From Dasypus novemcinctus (lineage: Eukaryota > Chordata > Mammalia > Cingulata > Dasypodidae): 64,000 nt of DNA. The position numbers were made by a program, and so were the translations under genes. Location of the stretch: contig NC_080690.1 of assembly GCF_030445035.2 (NCBI RefSeq), forward strand, positions 31,150,796-31,214,795. Reading direction: 5' to 3'. Positions 1 to 12,430 of this stretch are shown in pieces. Under the pieces are notes generated by a model, which had not been told where the DNA came from, did no database searches, and was given only the letters and a program-made list of their open reading frames with translations. Each line of letters starts with the position of its first letter. Positions within the stretch are counted from its first letter, which is position 1.

Positions 1-204
1 AGAGTTTGAGAAGGTCACAGAGGGGTTTCAAAGAAAATATTTTATTTCTTAGGCTAGATAATAAATACAGGGCTGTTAATATCATTTGTCTCTTTAACTC
101 TATATATATATTGTGTTCGGCCTTAGGAATGTATGATATAGTTCATAATAAAAAATAACAATTTTAAATTCAAAACAAAAAAGGAAATAATATGATGTAA
201 TGTT
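1..204. other. AT-rich flank, nothing recognised
   Basis: AT-rich sequence with no coding signal or repeat that I recognise. It abuts the presumed 3' end of the antisense L1 that follows. Confidence 0.4.
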
Positions 205-330
205 GCAAAAAACTTTTATTAATGTATTTTGTATTGAAGTAATCATTCATACATGAACATGCTTAAACAAATAGTAAAGGTCAGGAATATACAAAATAAA
301 CATGCATAACATCTTATAGGGATCCCATAC

Positions 331-745
331 ATCACCCCTCCACCAACACCTTGCATTATTGCAAAATATTTGTTACAAATTATGCAAGAGCATCATCAAA
401 ATATTACTACTAACTATAGTCCCTTGGTTACATTTGGTGCATTTTTCCCTCAACCCATCCTATTTTTTAAAATATATATTTTCATTACAAAGATTGTGAA
501 CTTACTAGAATTCTCATACAACACCCCTTCACCAACACACCACACTTTGGTGGAAAATTTGTTACAAATTATGAGATAATATCATCAGACTATTACCACT
601 AGCTGTGGTCCACAGCATACATTTGGCACACTTTATCCATACCCCCATTATCAACACATTACATTTTTAGCATTGATGCACGAATATTATAGTATTGCTA
701 TTAACCGTAGTCCACAGGTCACACCAGTTTTTTCCCATGCTTCTC
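331..745 (-). repeat. Degenerate tandem blocks in L1-A 3' UTR
   Basis: Three related blocks occur at about 331-480, 521-640 and 640-745. Each has the same order of words: a CACCCC..CACCAACAC start, then TTTGTTACAAATTATG (altered in the third block), an ATCATCA..ATTAC..CTA section, a TAGTCC/GTGGTCC word and ACATTTGG. Block spacing is unequal (about 190 and 120 bp), so this is a degenerate duplication rather than a satellite. A sense-strand relative lies at 47322-47716. Confidence 0.55.
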
Positions 746-1149
746 CACATTTCCACCACCCTGCAAAAGTGATGTACATCCGCTCTAGCTCACAGAAGGA
801 CACTCTTGCATCTGTACCATCAACCACAATTCTCATCCACCTCTGGGTTCACTATGTTATTCAGTTTCTAGATTATTCTCTAGCTTTCTTTCAATTGATA
901 TTTTTTCCTCAGGCTATCCTTTTCAGCCACAATCACATTTATAAACCAGCTGCTACTCACTTTAAAGTGTTACCATCAACTCTCTCCATTTCCAAACTTC
1001 TACAGTCAACATAATTAAAACTTCTTCATACATTAAGAAGTTGTAGTTCTTCTCAGCCCTCCTCTTATCTCCTAATAACCTATACTCTAGGTTTTAACTC
1101 CATGTGTTTATTCTTCATATTTAGTTCATATTAATGAGACCATGTAATA

Positions 1150-4100
1150 TTTGTCCTTTTGTGCCTGGCTTACTTTGCTTAGCATAACATCTTCAAGGTT
1201 AATCCATGCTATCATATGTGTCCCAATTTCATTTTCTTACTGCAGCATAGTATTCCATTGTATGTATATAGCACATTTTGTTTATCCATTTATTGATTGA
1301 TGGACACTTGGGCTATTTCCATCTTTTGGCAATTGTGAATAATGGTGCTATGAACATCGGTGTGCAGATATCTGTTTGTGTTATAGTTTTTAGTTCTTCT
1401 GGATATATTCCTAGTAGAAGAATTGCTGGGTAATATGGCAGTTCTATATTTAGCTTCCTGAGGAACCACTAGGAAGCCTCTGTCTTTCATAAAGGCTGCA
1501 CTATTTTTCAATCCCACCAACAGTGAAGGAGTGTTCCTATTTCTCCACATCCACTCCAGCATTTATTGTTGTTTGTTTTTTTAATAACACCCTTTCCATA
1601 TGGTATTAGATGATATCTAATTGTTGTTTTTATTTGCATTTCACTAATAGCTAGTGATATGGAACATTTTTCATTTGGGCATTTGTATTTCTTCTTTGGA
1701 AAAGTGTCTATTATATTTAATTCTTTTGCCCAATTTTTAATTGGATTGCTTGCCCTTTTAGTGTTGAGTTGTATGATCTCTTTATATAGAATGGAAACCA
1801 AACCCATATTGGATATGTGGTTTCCAAATATATTCTCCCATTGAGTGGGCTGCCTTTTCACCTTCTTGACTAACTCCTTTGAATCACAGAAGTGTTTAAG
1901 TTTGAGAAGTTCCCATTTATCCATGCTTTCTTTCATTGCTCATGCTCTCAGTGTAAGGTTTAAGAATCTAATACCTACCACCAGGTCTTGAAGATATTTC
2001 CCTACATGTCTATTAGGAGATTTATGGTTCTTGCTTTTAGATTTAGGGTTTTAATCCATTTTGAACTAATTATTGTATAAGATGTGAGATAGGGGTCTTC
2101 TTTCTTTCTTTTGGCTACGGAAATCCAGTTCTCCCAGAAACATTTGTTGAATAGATTGCTCTGCCCCAGATAGGTGGGTTTGAGGGGCTTGTCAAAAATC
2201 ACTTGGCCATAGATGTGAGAGTCAGTTTCGGAACCAGCAATTCAGTTCCATTGGTCTATGCATCAGTCTTTATGCCAATTCCGAGCTGTAATATGATTTG
2301 AAGTCCAGCAGTGAAAGACCTCCAACTTCACTTTCCCTTTTTAAGATATTTCTGGCTATTTGGGGCCTCTTACCCTTTCAGATAAATTCAATAATTGTGT
2401 TTTGCATTTATTTAAAAAATGTTGGTGAAATTTTTGTTGGGGTTGCATTGAATCTGTACATCAATTTGGGTAGAATTGACATCTTAATGATATTTAGTCT
2501 TTCGATCCATGAGCATGGAATATTCTTCCAATTATTTAGGTCTTTTTCTTTATTTCTTTTAGTAATGCATTATGGTTTTCTTAATACAAGGGTGCTTTAC
2601 ATCCTTGGTTAAGTTTATTCCTAAATATTTGATTCTTTTGGCTGCTATTGTAAATGGAATTTTTTTTCTGACTTCCTTCTCAGATTGCCCATTACAATTG
2701 TATAGAAACACCACTGATTTTTGCATATTGATCTTGTATCCTGCACTCTACTGAAATCATTTATTAGCTCTTGCAGTTTTGTTGTAGATTTTTGGGGACT
2801 ACGATATAGAATCGTATCATCTGTGAATAGTGAAAGTTGTATTTCTTCCTTACCGATTTGGATGCCTTTTATTTCTTTTCCTTTCCTGGTTGCTCTATCT
2901 AGAACCTCTAGCCCTATGCCGAACAATAGTGGTGACAGTGGGCATCCTTGTCTTTTCCCTGATCACAACAGTTAAACTTTCAGCCTTTCACCATTGAGTG
3001 CAATGTTAGCTGTGGGTTTTTCATATATGGCCTTTATCATGCTGAGAAAGTTTCCTATCTTTTATAGTATTTTTATCAAGAAAGGATACTTTATTTTGTC
3101 AAATGCCTTTTCTAGTTCAATCTATAAGATCATGTGATTTTTCTTCTTTGAATTGTTAATGTGGTATATTATGCTGTTTGATTTTCTTGTGTTGAGCCAC
3201 CCTTGCATGCCTGGTTTAAAATCCACTTGATCAAGATGAATAATTCTTTTAATGTGTTGTTGGGTTTGATTAGCAAGTATTTTATTGAGGATTTTTGCAT
3301 CTGTATTCATTACAGAAATGGGTCTGTAATTTTCTTTTTTCATAATATCTTTATCTGTCTTTGATATTAGGGTGATATTGTCTTCATAGGATGAATTTGG
3401 TAGTGTTCCTTCTTGTTCAAATTTTTGGAAGAACTTGAGTAAGATTGGTATTAGATCTTCTTTAAATGTTTGGTAGAACTCATCTGTGAAATGGTCTGGT
3501 CCTAGGCTTTTCATATTGAGGAGATGTTTTATAAGTGTTTCGATCTCTTTATTTGTGATTGGCTTGTTGAGGTCTTCTATTTATTCTAGGGTCATTGCAT
3601 GTTGTTTGTAACATTACTAGAAGTTTTTCCATTTCATCTACATTGTCTAGTTTTTTGGCATAAAGTTGTTCATAGTATCCTCTCATGATCTCTCTTATTT
3701 CTGTGGGGTCAGTTCTAAGGTTCCCATTTTCATTTTTTATTTCATTTATTTGCATCTTCTCTCTTTTTTTCTTAGTCAGTCGAGCTAAGGATTTGTCAAT
3801 TTTGTCAATCTTCTCAAAGACTAACTTCTGATTTTGTAAATTCTACTGTTTTTTATTCTCAATTTCATTTATTTCTGCTCTGACCTTTGTTATTTCATTT
3901 CTTCTACTTGCTTTGGGATTAGTTTGCTGTTCTTTTTCTAGTTCCCCCAGCTGTATAGTGAGATAATTAATTTTCACTCCTTTTTTTAAGGTAAGCATTG
4001 AGGGCTATAAATTTCCCTCTCAGAACAGCCTTTGCTGCATCCCATAAATTCTGATATGTTGTGTTCTCATTTGTCTCAAGGTATTTATTGATTTCTCTTG

Positions 4101-5480
4101 AAATTTCTTCTTTGACCCACTGATTATTCAACAATATGTTCTTTAATCTCCACATATGTGTTAATTTTCTCTTTTTCTGCCTTTTGTTGATTTTCAACTT
4201 TATTCCATTATGGCCAGAGAAAGTGCTTGTATACTTTGGATCTTGTTGAATTTATTGATATTTCTTTTGTGACCCATCATATGGTCTATCCTAGAGAGAG
4301 ATCCATGAGCACTTGTAAAGAATGTATATCCTGCTGTTTTGGTGTTCACTGTTCTATATATGACTACTAGGTATAGTCCATTTATCATATGATTCAAGCT
4401 CTCTGTTTCTTTATTGATCCTCTGCCCAGATGTTCTATCCAATGATGAGAGTGCTGTACTGAAGTTTCCAACTATTAATATAGAGATATATATTTCTCCC
4501 TTTAGGTTTGCCAGTGTTTCCCTCATGTATCTTGGGGCATCCTGGTTAGATGCATATGCATTTATGATTGTTAGTTTTTCCAGGTGAATCATACCTTTTA
4601 TTAATATGTAATGTCCTTCCTTGTCTCTAATAACAGTTTTGATTTTAAAGTCTATTTCATCTGATATAACTATATAACTACCTCAGCTTTTTTTTTTTTT
4701 TTTCAGTTACTGAATGCATGAAATATCTTTTTCCCACCTCTCACTAGGGTCTAAGGTGAGTCTCTTACAGACAGCATATAGATGATTCATAATTTCTTAT
4801 CTATTCTGCAGTCTCTGTCTTTCAATTGGGGAGTGTGGCAGTTTGATATTATTCATTAATTCCAAAAAGAAATATTGGGTTATGTCTGTAATCTAGTCTA
4901 TTACTGGGCATGATTGAGTTATGATTAGAGCTTTGATTGGGCCACATCATTAAGGTGTTAAGTCACAGGTAAAAGGCATGGCAAAGGACAGAGTCAGAGC
5001 TTTTGGTGCAAGGGTGTTTGATGTTGGAGTTTGATGCGGAAGCCTTAAGATGGAGTCTGGGGAAGTAAGCTCACAGAGGAAAGAGAAGCCAGCCCCAGGA
5101 AGAGAGGAACCCTGAACCCAGAAAGAAGCAAGCCCTGGGAAGAAAGGAACCTTGAACCCAGAGAGAAGCAGGACCCTGGAAGGGAGAAACCCAGGAAGCT
5201 TGAAAAGCTTGAATCCTCACAGATGTCAGCAGCCAACTTGCTTTGACATGTGAAAATAGACTTTGATGAGGGAAGTAATTTATGCTTATGGCCTGGTATC
5301 TGTAAGCTCCTACCCCACATAAATACCCTTTATAAAAACCAACTCATTTCTGGTATTTTGCATCAGCACACCTTTGGATGACTAATACAGGGAGTTTAAT
5401 CCACTAACATTCAATATTATTGCTGTAAAGGCACTTTTTATTTCATCCATTCTGACCTTTGGCTTTTATATGTCATTTTA
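1150..5480 (-). pseudogene. L1 ORF2 (endonuclease-reverse transcriptase), degenerate
   Basis: This is a broken L1 ORF2, which would encode the endonuclease and reverse transcriptase used for target-primed reverse transcription. Minus-strand fragments follow in order: endonuclease at about 4592-4200, linker and N-terminal RT at 4197-3549, RT core at 3514-3122, the RT active-site segment with an FTDD-type box near 2830, thumb/connection at 2202-2002, and the C-terminal domain at 1936-1290. Many frameshifts and stops separate them. The 556-bp LTR at 4834-5389 splits the endonuclease region: the L1 sequence resumes on either side of its GGGAG duplication. It cannot encode a functional protein. 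Confidence 0.88.
4834..5389 (+). mobile_element. Solo LTR, MaLR/ERVL-like, xenarthran type
   Basis: A 556-bp element begins TGTGGCAGTTTGA and ends GACTAATACA, and is flanked on both sides by GGGAG (4829-4833 and 5390-5394). The TG..CA ends with a 5-bp duplication indicate an LTR of ERVL/MaLR type. Related copies are at 26127-26725, 58160-58953 and 59938-60544. It is inserted in L1-A and is therefore younger than it. No internal retroviral sequence is present, so it is a solo LTR. Confidence 0.85.
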
Positions 5481-5533
5481 TTTTCACCACTCTTTTGACA
5501 CTTTTAGGTACGTTATTGATGTAATCATCACTT

Positions 5534-6189
5534 CTAGACTCTCTTCCAAATGTCTCTCTCCTGTCTTTTCTTTTCAAACTGTAATATTCCCTTTAGTATT
5601 TCCTGCAGATATGGTCTTTTTGTTATAAACTCTCTCAGTTTCTGTTTATTTGTGAATATTCTAAACTTGCCCTCATTTTTGAAAGATAATCTTTCTAGAT
5701 ATAAAATTCTTGGTTGGCAGTTGTTCTCTTGCAGTAACTTAAATATATCATACCACATCCTTCTTGCTTCCATGGTTTTTGATGATAAATTGGCACTTAA
5801 TCTTATTGGGTATTCCTTATTTGTCATGCATTGCTATTCTTTTGCTGTTCTCAAAATTCTCTCTTAGTCTTTGGTATTAGACATTCTGATTAGTATGTGT
5901 CTTGGAGTTGGTCTATTTGGATTTATTCTGATGGGAGTACAATGTGCTTCTTGGACGTGGATATCTATGTCCTTCAATAAGGTTGGGAAATTTTCTACCA
6001 TTACTTCTTCAAATATTTCTTCTGCTTCTTTTCCTTTCTCTCCTTCTTCTGGGACACCCATGATATTATATTTACACATATTTTGCTTACATTTACTTCC
6101 CTGAGACCCTGTTCAATTTTTTCCATTCTTTTCTTCATGTTCTTTTGTGTTTGCTTTTGGAGGCCATAATTTTTTTTAATGATATTCAA
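5534..6189 (-). pseudogene. L1 ORF1 (RNA-binding protein), degenerate and truncated
   Basis: Minus-strand fragments resemble the L1 ORF1 nucleic-acid chaperone. The segment at 6189-6001 is lysine-rich and coiled-coil-like. The segment at 6079-5864 matches the RRM-like middle domain, including a short stretch reading GVPEEGEKG and a later PRHILIRM. The segment at 5827-5534 matches the C-terminal domain, with RRMWYDI and KQKLREF. Frames change between fragments. The true N-terminus and the 5' UTR are missing. Confidence 0.8.
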
Positions 6190-7804
6190 ATATCTGTGAT
6201 TTTAATTACTGATCAGGTTACAGATACATTGTTGCTTATATGATTTGTGGCCTATGTCATCATTGAAAGAAATGCTACATTTTAGTTAGAGATTGGTAAA
6301 AATAAAGAGGTAATTATTTTTTTGCACCCAAGTTCATGGGCCTCCTGAACTCTATTCATTTTTTTCTTTTTTCTTTTCTTCTATTTTTTTCTTCCTTATT
6401 TTCTTTTAAATGTTACATTAAAAAAATATGAGGTCCCCATAAACCCACTACCCCACCCATGCCACCCGTCCCACATCAACAAACTCTTCCATCATTGTGG
6501 CACATCCACTGCACCTGGTGAATACATTCTGGAGAACCACTACAGCACATTGACAGTGGTCCACATTGTGGTCCACACTCTCCCCCATTGCACCCAGTAG
6601 GTCATGACAGGACACACAACATCCAGCACCTATCCCTGCAGCACCACCTAGTACAACACCAAATCCTGAAAATGCCTCCACACCATATCTCTTCTTCCCT
6701 CTCCCAACCATCAGCAGCCACTGTAGTTACCCTCTCCACATCACTACTACAATTTCTTCCCTTACTAATCACAATAGTTCCCCAGCAGAATACCAGTAAG
6801 TCCACTCTAATACATACTCTATTCCTCCATCATGTGGACCTGAGATGGGTATGTCCAGTCAGTCCCCTCTACAACAAGAGGGAGTTTAGATTCCACATGG
6901 ATGATGGAGGCAATTCTCCTGCTTGCAGCTGTAGGCACTCTTGGCTCTCTGGTGTGGTGGTTGACCCTCTTCACCTCACTGTCAGCTGCAGAGTAAGTCT
7001 AAAAAATCAGAGGGTAGGAGGCACAAGTCTGCTGAGGCCCAGGGCCTGACCGTCACATGGACAGTTCAGAGATTCAGGTCTTCTGCATATACACCAACCC
7101 AAATGCCAACCACAGGTCTGGTAAAAGTAACAGAAGAGGCATGTGTAAAAAGGTTATGTCTGAGTCCAATTCCATCACACTCAGGAACACAAACTTCAAA
7201 GTAGGGCCAACTGACATGGCCCTGAACTCCAGAGCCATCTGTCTTTGACCATAGAACCTGTGGGCCACCACAGCCCTCAGGAGAACCAGCACCTGGGTTT
7301 CCATCTACCTTGGCTGTCTCTGGTACCCTGCTGAGGTGTGCATAAGCATCACCCTCTGATGACCTCCCAACTCTTTTTTGGAGACTCTTAGCCATATAAA
7401 CTCACTTGTTCTTTCCATTTCCCCTTTTTTATCCAGAGTCAAAAAGCAGTTTTGAACACCTGATATTACATGTAGGCTGAGATACTGTGCTGATCTGAGT
7501 TGACCTCTTTGTCCATGGTCTTTTTGTAGTTACATCATCAGTGGATACTTGGTAGTAATCCCTTGGTGCCAGGGAGGCTCATCCCTGGGAGTCATGTCCC
7601 ATGCTGGGGGGAAGGCAATGCATCTACATGCTGAGTTTGGCTTAGAGAGTGGCCACATTTGAGCAACGCGGATGCCCTCAGGAGGTAACCCTTATGCACC
7701 CCACAGCTATAGGCCTAGTTCATATTTCAGGCACACAGGCTCATAAGCTGAACCATCAGTATCAAGGGCTCACCGTTGGAACATCCATCTTTATTGGTCT
7801 TTGC

Positions 7805-10400
7805 CATTGACTTGGTGGATTTTTGTGTTGTTGTGTGAGTCCTCCAATTTCATTTTCCTTTTTCAATATGTCTTTGGTTATTCAGGGCCTCTTTCCTTTC
7901 CAAATAAATTTCATAGTTAGTTTCTCTAGTTCATTAAAGAATGCTGTGTTGATTTTTATTGGGATTACATTGAATCTGCAGATCAGTTTTGGTAGGATAG
8001 ACAACTTAATAATATTTAGTCCTCCTATCCATGAACAGGGAATATTCTTCCATTTATTTAGGTCTTCTTCGATTTCCTTGAACAATGTTGTGTAGTTTTC
8101 TGTGTATAAGTCTTTTGCATCTTTAGTTAAATTTATTCCTACGTATTTGATTTTTTTATTTACTATTGTAAATGGTATTTGTTTCTTGATTTCCTCCACA
8201 GATTGCTCATCATTTGTGTACAGAAATGCTACTTATATTTGTGCATAGATCTATATCCTGTGACTTTACTGAACTCATTTATAAGTTCTAGAAGCTTTGT
8301 TGTAGACTTCTCAGGGTTTTGTATGTATAGGATATCATCTGCAAATAGTGAAATTTTGACTTCTGCCTTTCCAATTTTGATGCCTTTTATGTATGGTTCT
8401 TGCCTCAGTGCTCAAGCAAGTACTTCTAATCCTATGTTAAGTAGTAGGGGTGATAATGGACATCCTTGTCTTGTTCCTGATCTTAGAGGGAAAGGTTTTA
8501 GGATTTCACCATTGTAAATGATGTTAGCTGTGGGTTTTTCATATATACTCTTTATCATGTTCAAAAGTTTCCTTCTATTCTGAGCTTTTGCAGGGTTTTA
8601 TCAAGAAAGGGTGCTATATTTTGTCAAATGCTTTTTCTGCATCTATAGATACGATCATGTGATTTTTTTCCTTCAATCTGTTTATGTGGTGTATTACATT
8701 AATTGATTTTCTTCTATTGAAACATTCTTGCATACCAGGAATGAACCCCACTTGGTCATGGTGTATAATTTGTTTAATGTGTTGTTGAATACGTTTAGCA
8801 AGTATTTTGTTGAGGATTTTCACATCTAGGTTCATTAGAGAGATTGGTCTGTAATTTTCCTTTCTTGTGGTATCTTTGTTTGGCTTTGGTACTAAAGTAA
8901 TATTGACATCATAGAAAGAGGTAGGCAATGTTCCTTCTGTTTCAATTTTTTGGAAAAGTTTAAGCAAGATTGGTGTTAGTTCTTTCCGGAATGTTTTATA
9001 GAATTCACTTGTGAAGCTGTTTGGCCCAGGGCTCTTTTTAGTTGGGAGGTTTTTAATGACTGATTCTATCTCTTTACTTGTGATTGGTTTATTCAGATAG
9101 TCAACTTCTTTTGTCAATGTAGGTTGCTTATGTGTTTCTAGGAATTTGTCAATTTCCTCTAAATTGTTGTTTTTGTTGGGATATGGTTTTTCAAAGTATC
9201 CTCTTATGATAGTCTTTATTTCTGTGGGATCAGTGGCGATATCTCCTTTCTCATTTCTTATTTTGTATATTTGCATCTTCTCTCTTTTTTTCTTTGTTAA
9301 TCTAGCTAAGGGTTTGTGAATTTATTGATCTTCCCAAAGAACCAGCTTTTGGTTTTGTTTATTTTTTCAAGTGCTTTCTTATTTTCTATTTCATTTAGTT
9401 CTGCTCTGATCTTTGTTATTTCTTTCTTTCTCTTCCTTTGGGGTTAGTTTGTTGTTTTTTAATTAATTCCTCCCAGTGTGCATTTAGTTCTTCAACTTCA
9501 GCTCTTCCTTCTTTTTTGATGTATGTATTTATGGCTATAAATTTCCCTCTCAGTACTGCTTTTGCTTCATGCCATAAGTTTGGATATATTGTGTTCATTT
9601 TCCTTAGTTTCAAGGTAGTTATTAATTTCTTTTGAGATTTCCTCCTTGACCCACTCTTTTTCTAAGAGTGTGTTGCTTAACTTCCAAATCTTGGTGCCAA
9701 ATCTGGGTCTCTGGTCCTTGCAGATTTCCAGCTTCATTCCACTGTGGTCAGAGAAATTATTTTGTATGATTTCTATCTTTCTGAATTCATTGAGACTTTT
9801 TCTGTGGTGTAGCATGTGGTCCATCTTGGAGAATGATCCCTGTGCACTTGAGAAGAATGTATATCCTGTTGTATTTGGATGTAATGTTCTGTATATGTCT
9901 ATTAGGTCCAGCTTCTCTAATATATTGTTCAAAGTCTTTGTTTCCTTATTGATTCTCTTTTGAGATGTTCTGTCCAAAGTTGATAGTGGTATATTAAAGT
10001 CTCCCACTATAATTGTAGAGGCATCTATTTCTTCACTTTGTTTTTCCAGTGTTTGCCTTACATATTTGGAGGCACCCTTGTTAGAAGCATACATACTTAT
10101 GTTTGTTCTTTCTTCTTGAAAGATTATCCCTTTCACTAATATGTAGTGTCCATCTTTGTCTCTCACAATTGTTTTGTATTTAAACTCTATTTTGTCTGAT
10201 ATTAATATATTTACTCCTGCCCTTTTTTGGTTATTGTTTCCTTGTAAGATTGTTTTCCAGCCATTCACTTTCAACCTCCCTGAATATAGATGCATATAGA
10301 CAGCATATAGATGGGTCATATTTCCTTATCCAATCTTCCAGTCTGATTCTTTTGATATGTGACTTTTATCCATTGTCATTCAGTGTTATTACTTTCAAGG
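7805..10400 (-). pseudogene. L1 ORF2, endonuclease and RT present, C-terminus deleted
   Basis: Long minus-strand fragments of L1 ORF2 remain. The 10319-9567 fragment is most of the endonuclease, with a GDFN box and an SDH box that match catalytic positions of the APE-type fold. The 9276-8614 fragment is the N-terminal half of the RT, with [10 protein letters not shown] and [11 protein letters not shown]. The FADD active-site box falls at about 8345, and 8199-7882 is the segment that follows the RT core. The rest of ORF2 is missing because the sequence jumps to the 3' UTR. Fragments are longer than in L1-A, suggesting a younger copy. Confidence 0.87.
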
Positions 10401-10527
10401 AATTACTTATATTTGCCATATTTTCTTTGGATTTGTGTTTGTCATATTCTGTTTGATTTTCTTTTTCCTTTTTTGTCTTTTTTGTTGTTCTTACACTCTC
10501 CTCCTACTCTGTCTCTTGTTTTTTTCT

Positions 10528-10963
10528 TTATTCCTGCAGACCTTCCTTTAGTATTTCTTGAAGAGCAGGATTCTTTTTGGCATACTCTCTTAGTTTCTGT
10601 TTATCTGTGAATATTTTGAACTCTCCATCATTTTTGATTGCTAACTTTGCTGGGTAGAGTATTCTCAGTTGGAAATTTTTTTCTTTTAGTACCTTGACTA
10701 TATCATACCACTGTCTTCTTGTGGAGGCCATATCTCGAAGCTCACTAATATTTTCTTCTGCCTTCAGAAATCTGCTATCATATGCTTCCAGTGTATTTAT
10801 AATTTCATTTATTGCACCTTTCATAACCATAATATCTGCTATTTTTTTAATGTATGCTTTCAAATTCTTCTTTGTGCTCACCCAGTGTCTTCTTAATATC
10901 CTTAATCTCTTTACTGATCTCATTGAATTTATTAAGGAGATTTGTTTGAACTTCACTGATTAG
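10528..10963 (-). pseudogene. L1 ORF1 with the RRM-like domain missing
   Basis: A 142-codon minus-strand ORF spans 10956-10528. Its N-terminal ~75 residues look like the ORF1 coiled coil and end at KAEENISELRD. The next residues (from about TRRQWYDIVKVL) belong to the C-terminal domain, which continues to KQKLREY near the end. The RRM-like domain that normally separates them is absent, yet the reading frame is kept across the join. The N-terminus of the coiled coil is also incomplete. This may be a deletion specific to this copy or a marker of a non-autonomous L1 lineage. Confidence 0.75.
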
Positions 10964-11544
10964 TTGTCTCAACTCTTTTATGTCATGTGCAGGCTTATCT
11001 TGTTCCTTCAACTGGGTCATATCTTCTTGCTTCTTGGTATGGTTTGTAGTTTTGTTGTTTTTGTTTTGTTTTTTGGTGTTTTGTTTTTTGTTTTTTTTTT
11101 TGTCATCTTGGCATCTGGCTTACTAGATGTACTTATTCTGGGTGCAGTTTCTCCCTTTAGTTTAGGGCTTTCTTGTTTTTTCTCTCTTGCTTGTTGCATT
11201 GTAGGAGCCAAGAATGTAGTTGATGCTGCAACCTATGGAAGCTGAAGCTGCTCACATTGCCCCAGGAATTGATAAGGCTTCTGCCAACTTTCTCCTCTGC
11301 CAGGGATAGGCACTGAACTACAGTCATGTGTATCAATCCAAGCTGTGCATGACAAAACTGTCTGTAATTGCCCAGAGAGTCTGATGAAGCTTCATTCCCT
11401 TTCCTTCCCTACCTGGTGTGGGGATGGAGCTGCAGATGTAGGCAGGAATCTATGTTCTGTGAGCCCAAAATAACCAACTGACATACCTTAAACTGACATA
11501 CCTCTTGTCCTCCCTCCCTGCCAGAGGTGGGTATGAACCCACTG

Positions 11545-12430
11545 GAGTGCTCAACAATCTAATTTGTGTGGAATGAACATGTCTGCAGTTGTCCTGAGAG
11601 GCTGAGGGAGTACTGTCCCTTCTGCTCTTTAAGGGGTGGGTTCAGAACCACTGACACCCAACAGTTCAGTCTCTGTAGGCCTAAAGTACCCACCATTGCC
11701 TGGAGAGGCTGTGGAGACACCAGACTCCTACTATCCTATTGGGGGTGGGAGTGGTTCCATTGGCATCCAACAGTCCAGTCTGTGCAGGCTAAAAGTGACT
11801 GCTGTTGCCTGGAGAGACTGAGGAAAACCACAAGCCCCTTCTATCCTACTGGGTGGAGGAAGTAGAGCCACAGGCATCCAACGGTCCAATCCGTGCAGAC
11901 CAAAAGTTCCTGCCATTGCCCAGAAAGACTATGGAAATACCAGCCCCCTCCTTTCATATTGTGGGGTGGAGGTGGATCCACAAATATCCACCAGTCCAGG
12001 CTGTGTGGGCCAAAAGCACCTGTAGTTACCCAGAAAGACTGGGCAAACATAGCCCCTCTCTTGTCCTATTGTGAGTGGGGATGGACATACAGGTGCCAAA
12101 CAGTCAGGTTTTTGCAGGCCAAAAGCACCTGCAGTTGCCCTGAGAAGGTGAGGGAACATTAGCCCTCTCCTATCCTATGGGGGGACAGAGGTGTAGATAA
12201 ACTTGAAGGTGCCCGGAAACCAGTTTCTATGGGCTGAAAATGCCTGCAGTTGTCAGGAAAGGCTGAGGAAACCCAGCTCCTCTCCTATCTTATTAGGGTG
12301 CAAGGATGCAGCCCCAGATGTCCAACTATTCAGTCTGTGACAGCCAAAAGCACTTGCATTAGCCTGGAGAGCCTGGTGCTTGTCTCCCCACCTTCCTCCC
12401 TGTTGGAGGTGGGCCTGGAACTTAGGCCAG
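11545..12430 (-). repeat. L1 5' UTR tandem monomers, ~110-bp period
   Basis: About eight tandem units can be followed by the word (T)GC.(A/G)TTGCC..GA.AG near 11585, 11692, 11801, 11911, 12021, 12130, 12244 and 12353, giving steps of 105-115 bp. Each unit also has a CCAACAGTCCAG-type word, a GCAGGCCAAAAG-type word and a TCCTATT-type word. The array sits between ORF1 and the 5' end of L1-C. Promoter monomers of this kind are known in L1 of rodents and some other mammals; their promoter role here is inferred. Confidence 0.75.

Larger units (their letters stand above)
205..6190 (-). mobile_element. LINE-1 element (L1-A), antisense, 5'-truncated
   Basis: Reading the minus strand gives an L1 in the order ORF1 (6189-5534), ORF2 (about 5480-1150) and 3' UTR (about 1100-205). 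The reverse complement shows the L1 endonuclease, reverse transcriptase and C-terminal regions in the expected order. Both ORFs carry many stops and frameshifts, so it is an old, inactive copy. The 5' end is truncated within ORF1, with no 5' UTR seen. The 3' boundary near 205 is placed where the reverse complement ends in an A/T-rich tail; it is approximate. No clear target-site duplication was found. A solo LTR (4834-5389) was inserted later into the endonuclease-coding part. Confidence 0.9.

Noticed and set aside
11545..12430. CRISPR-like array
   Set aside because: The units are ~110-bp head-to-tail repeats without spacers, and the context is a mammalian L1.
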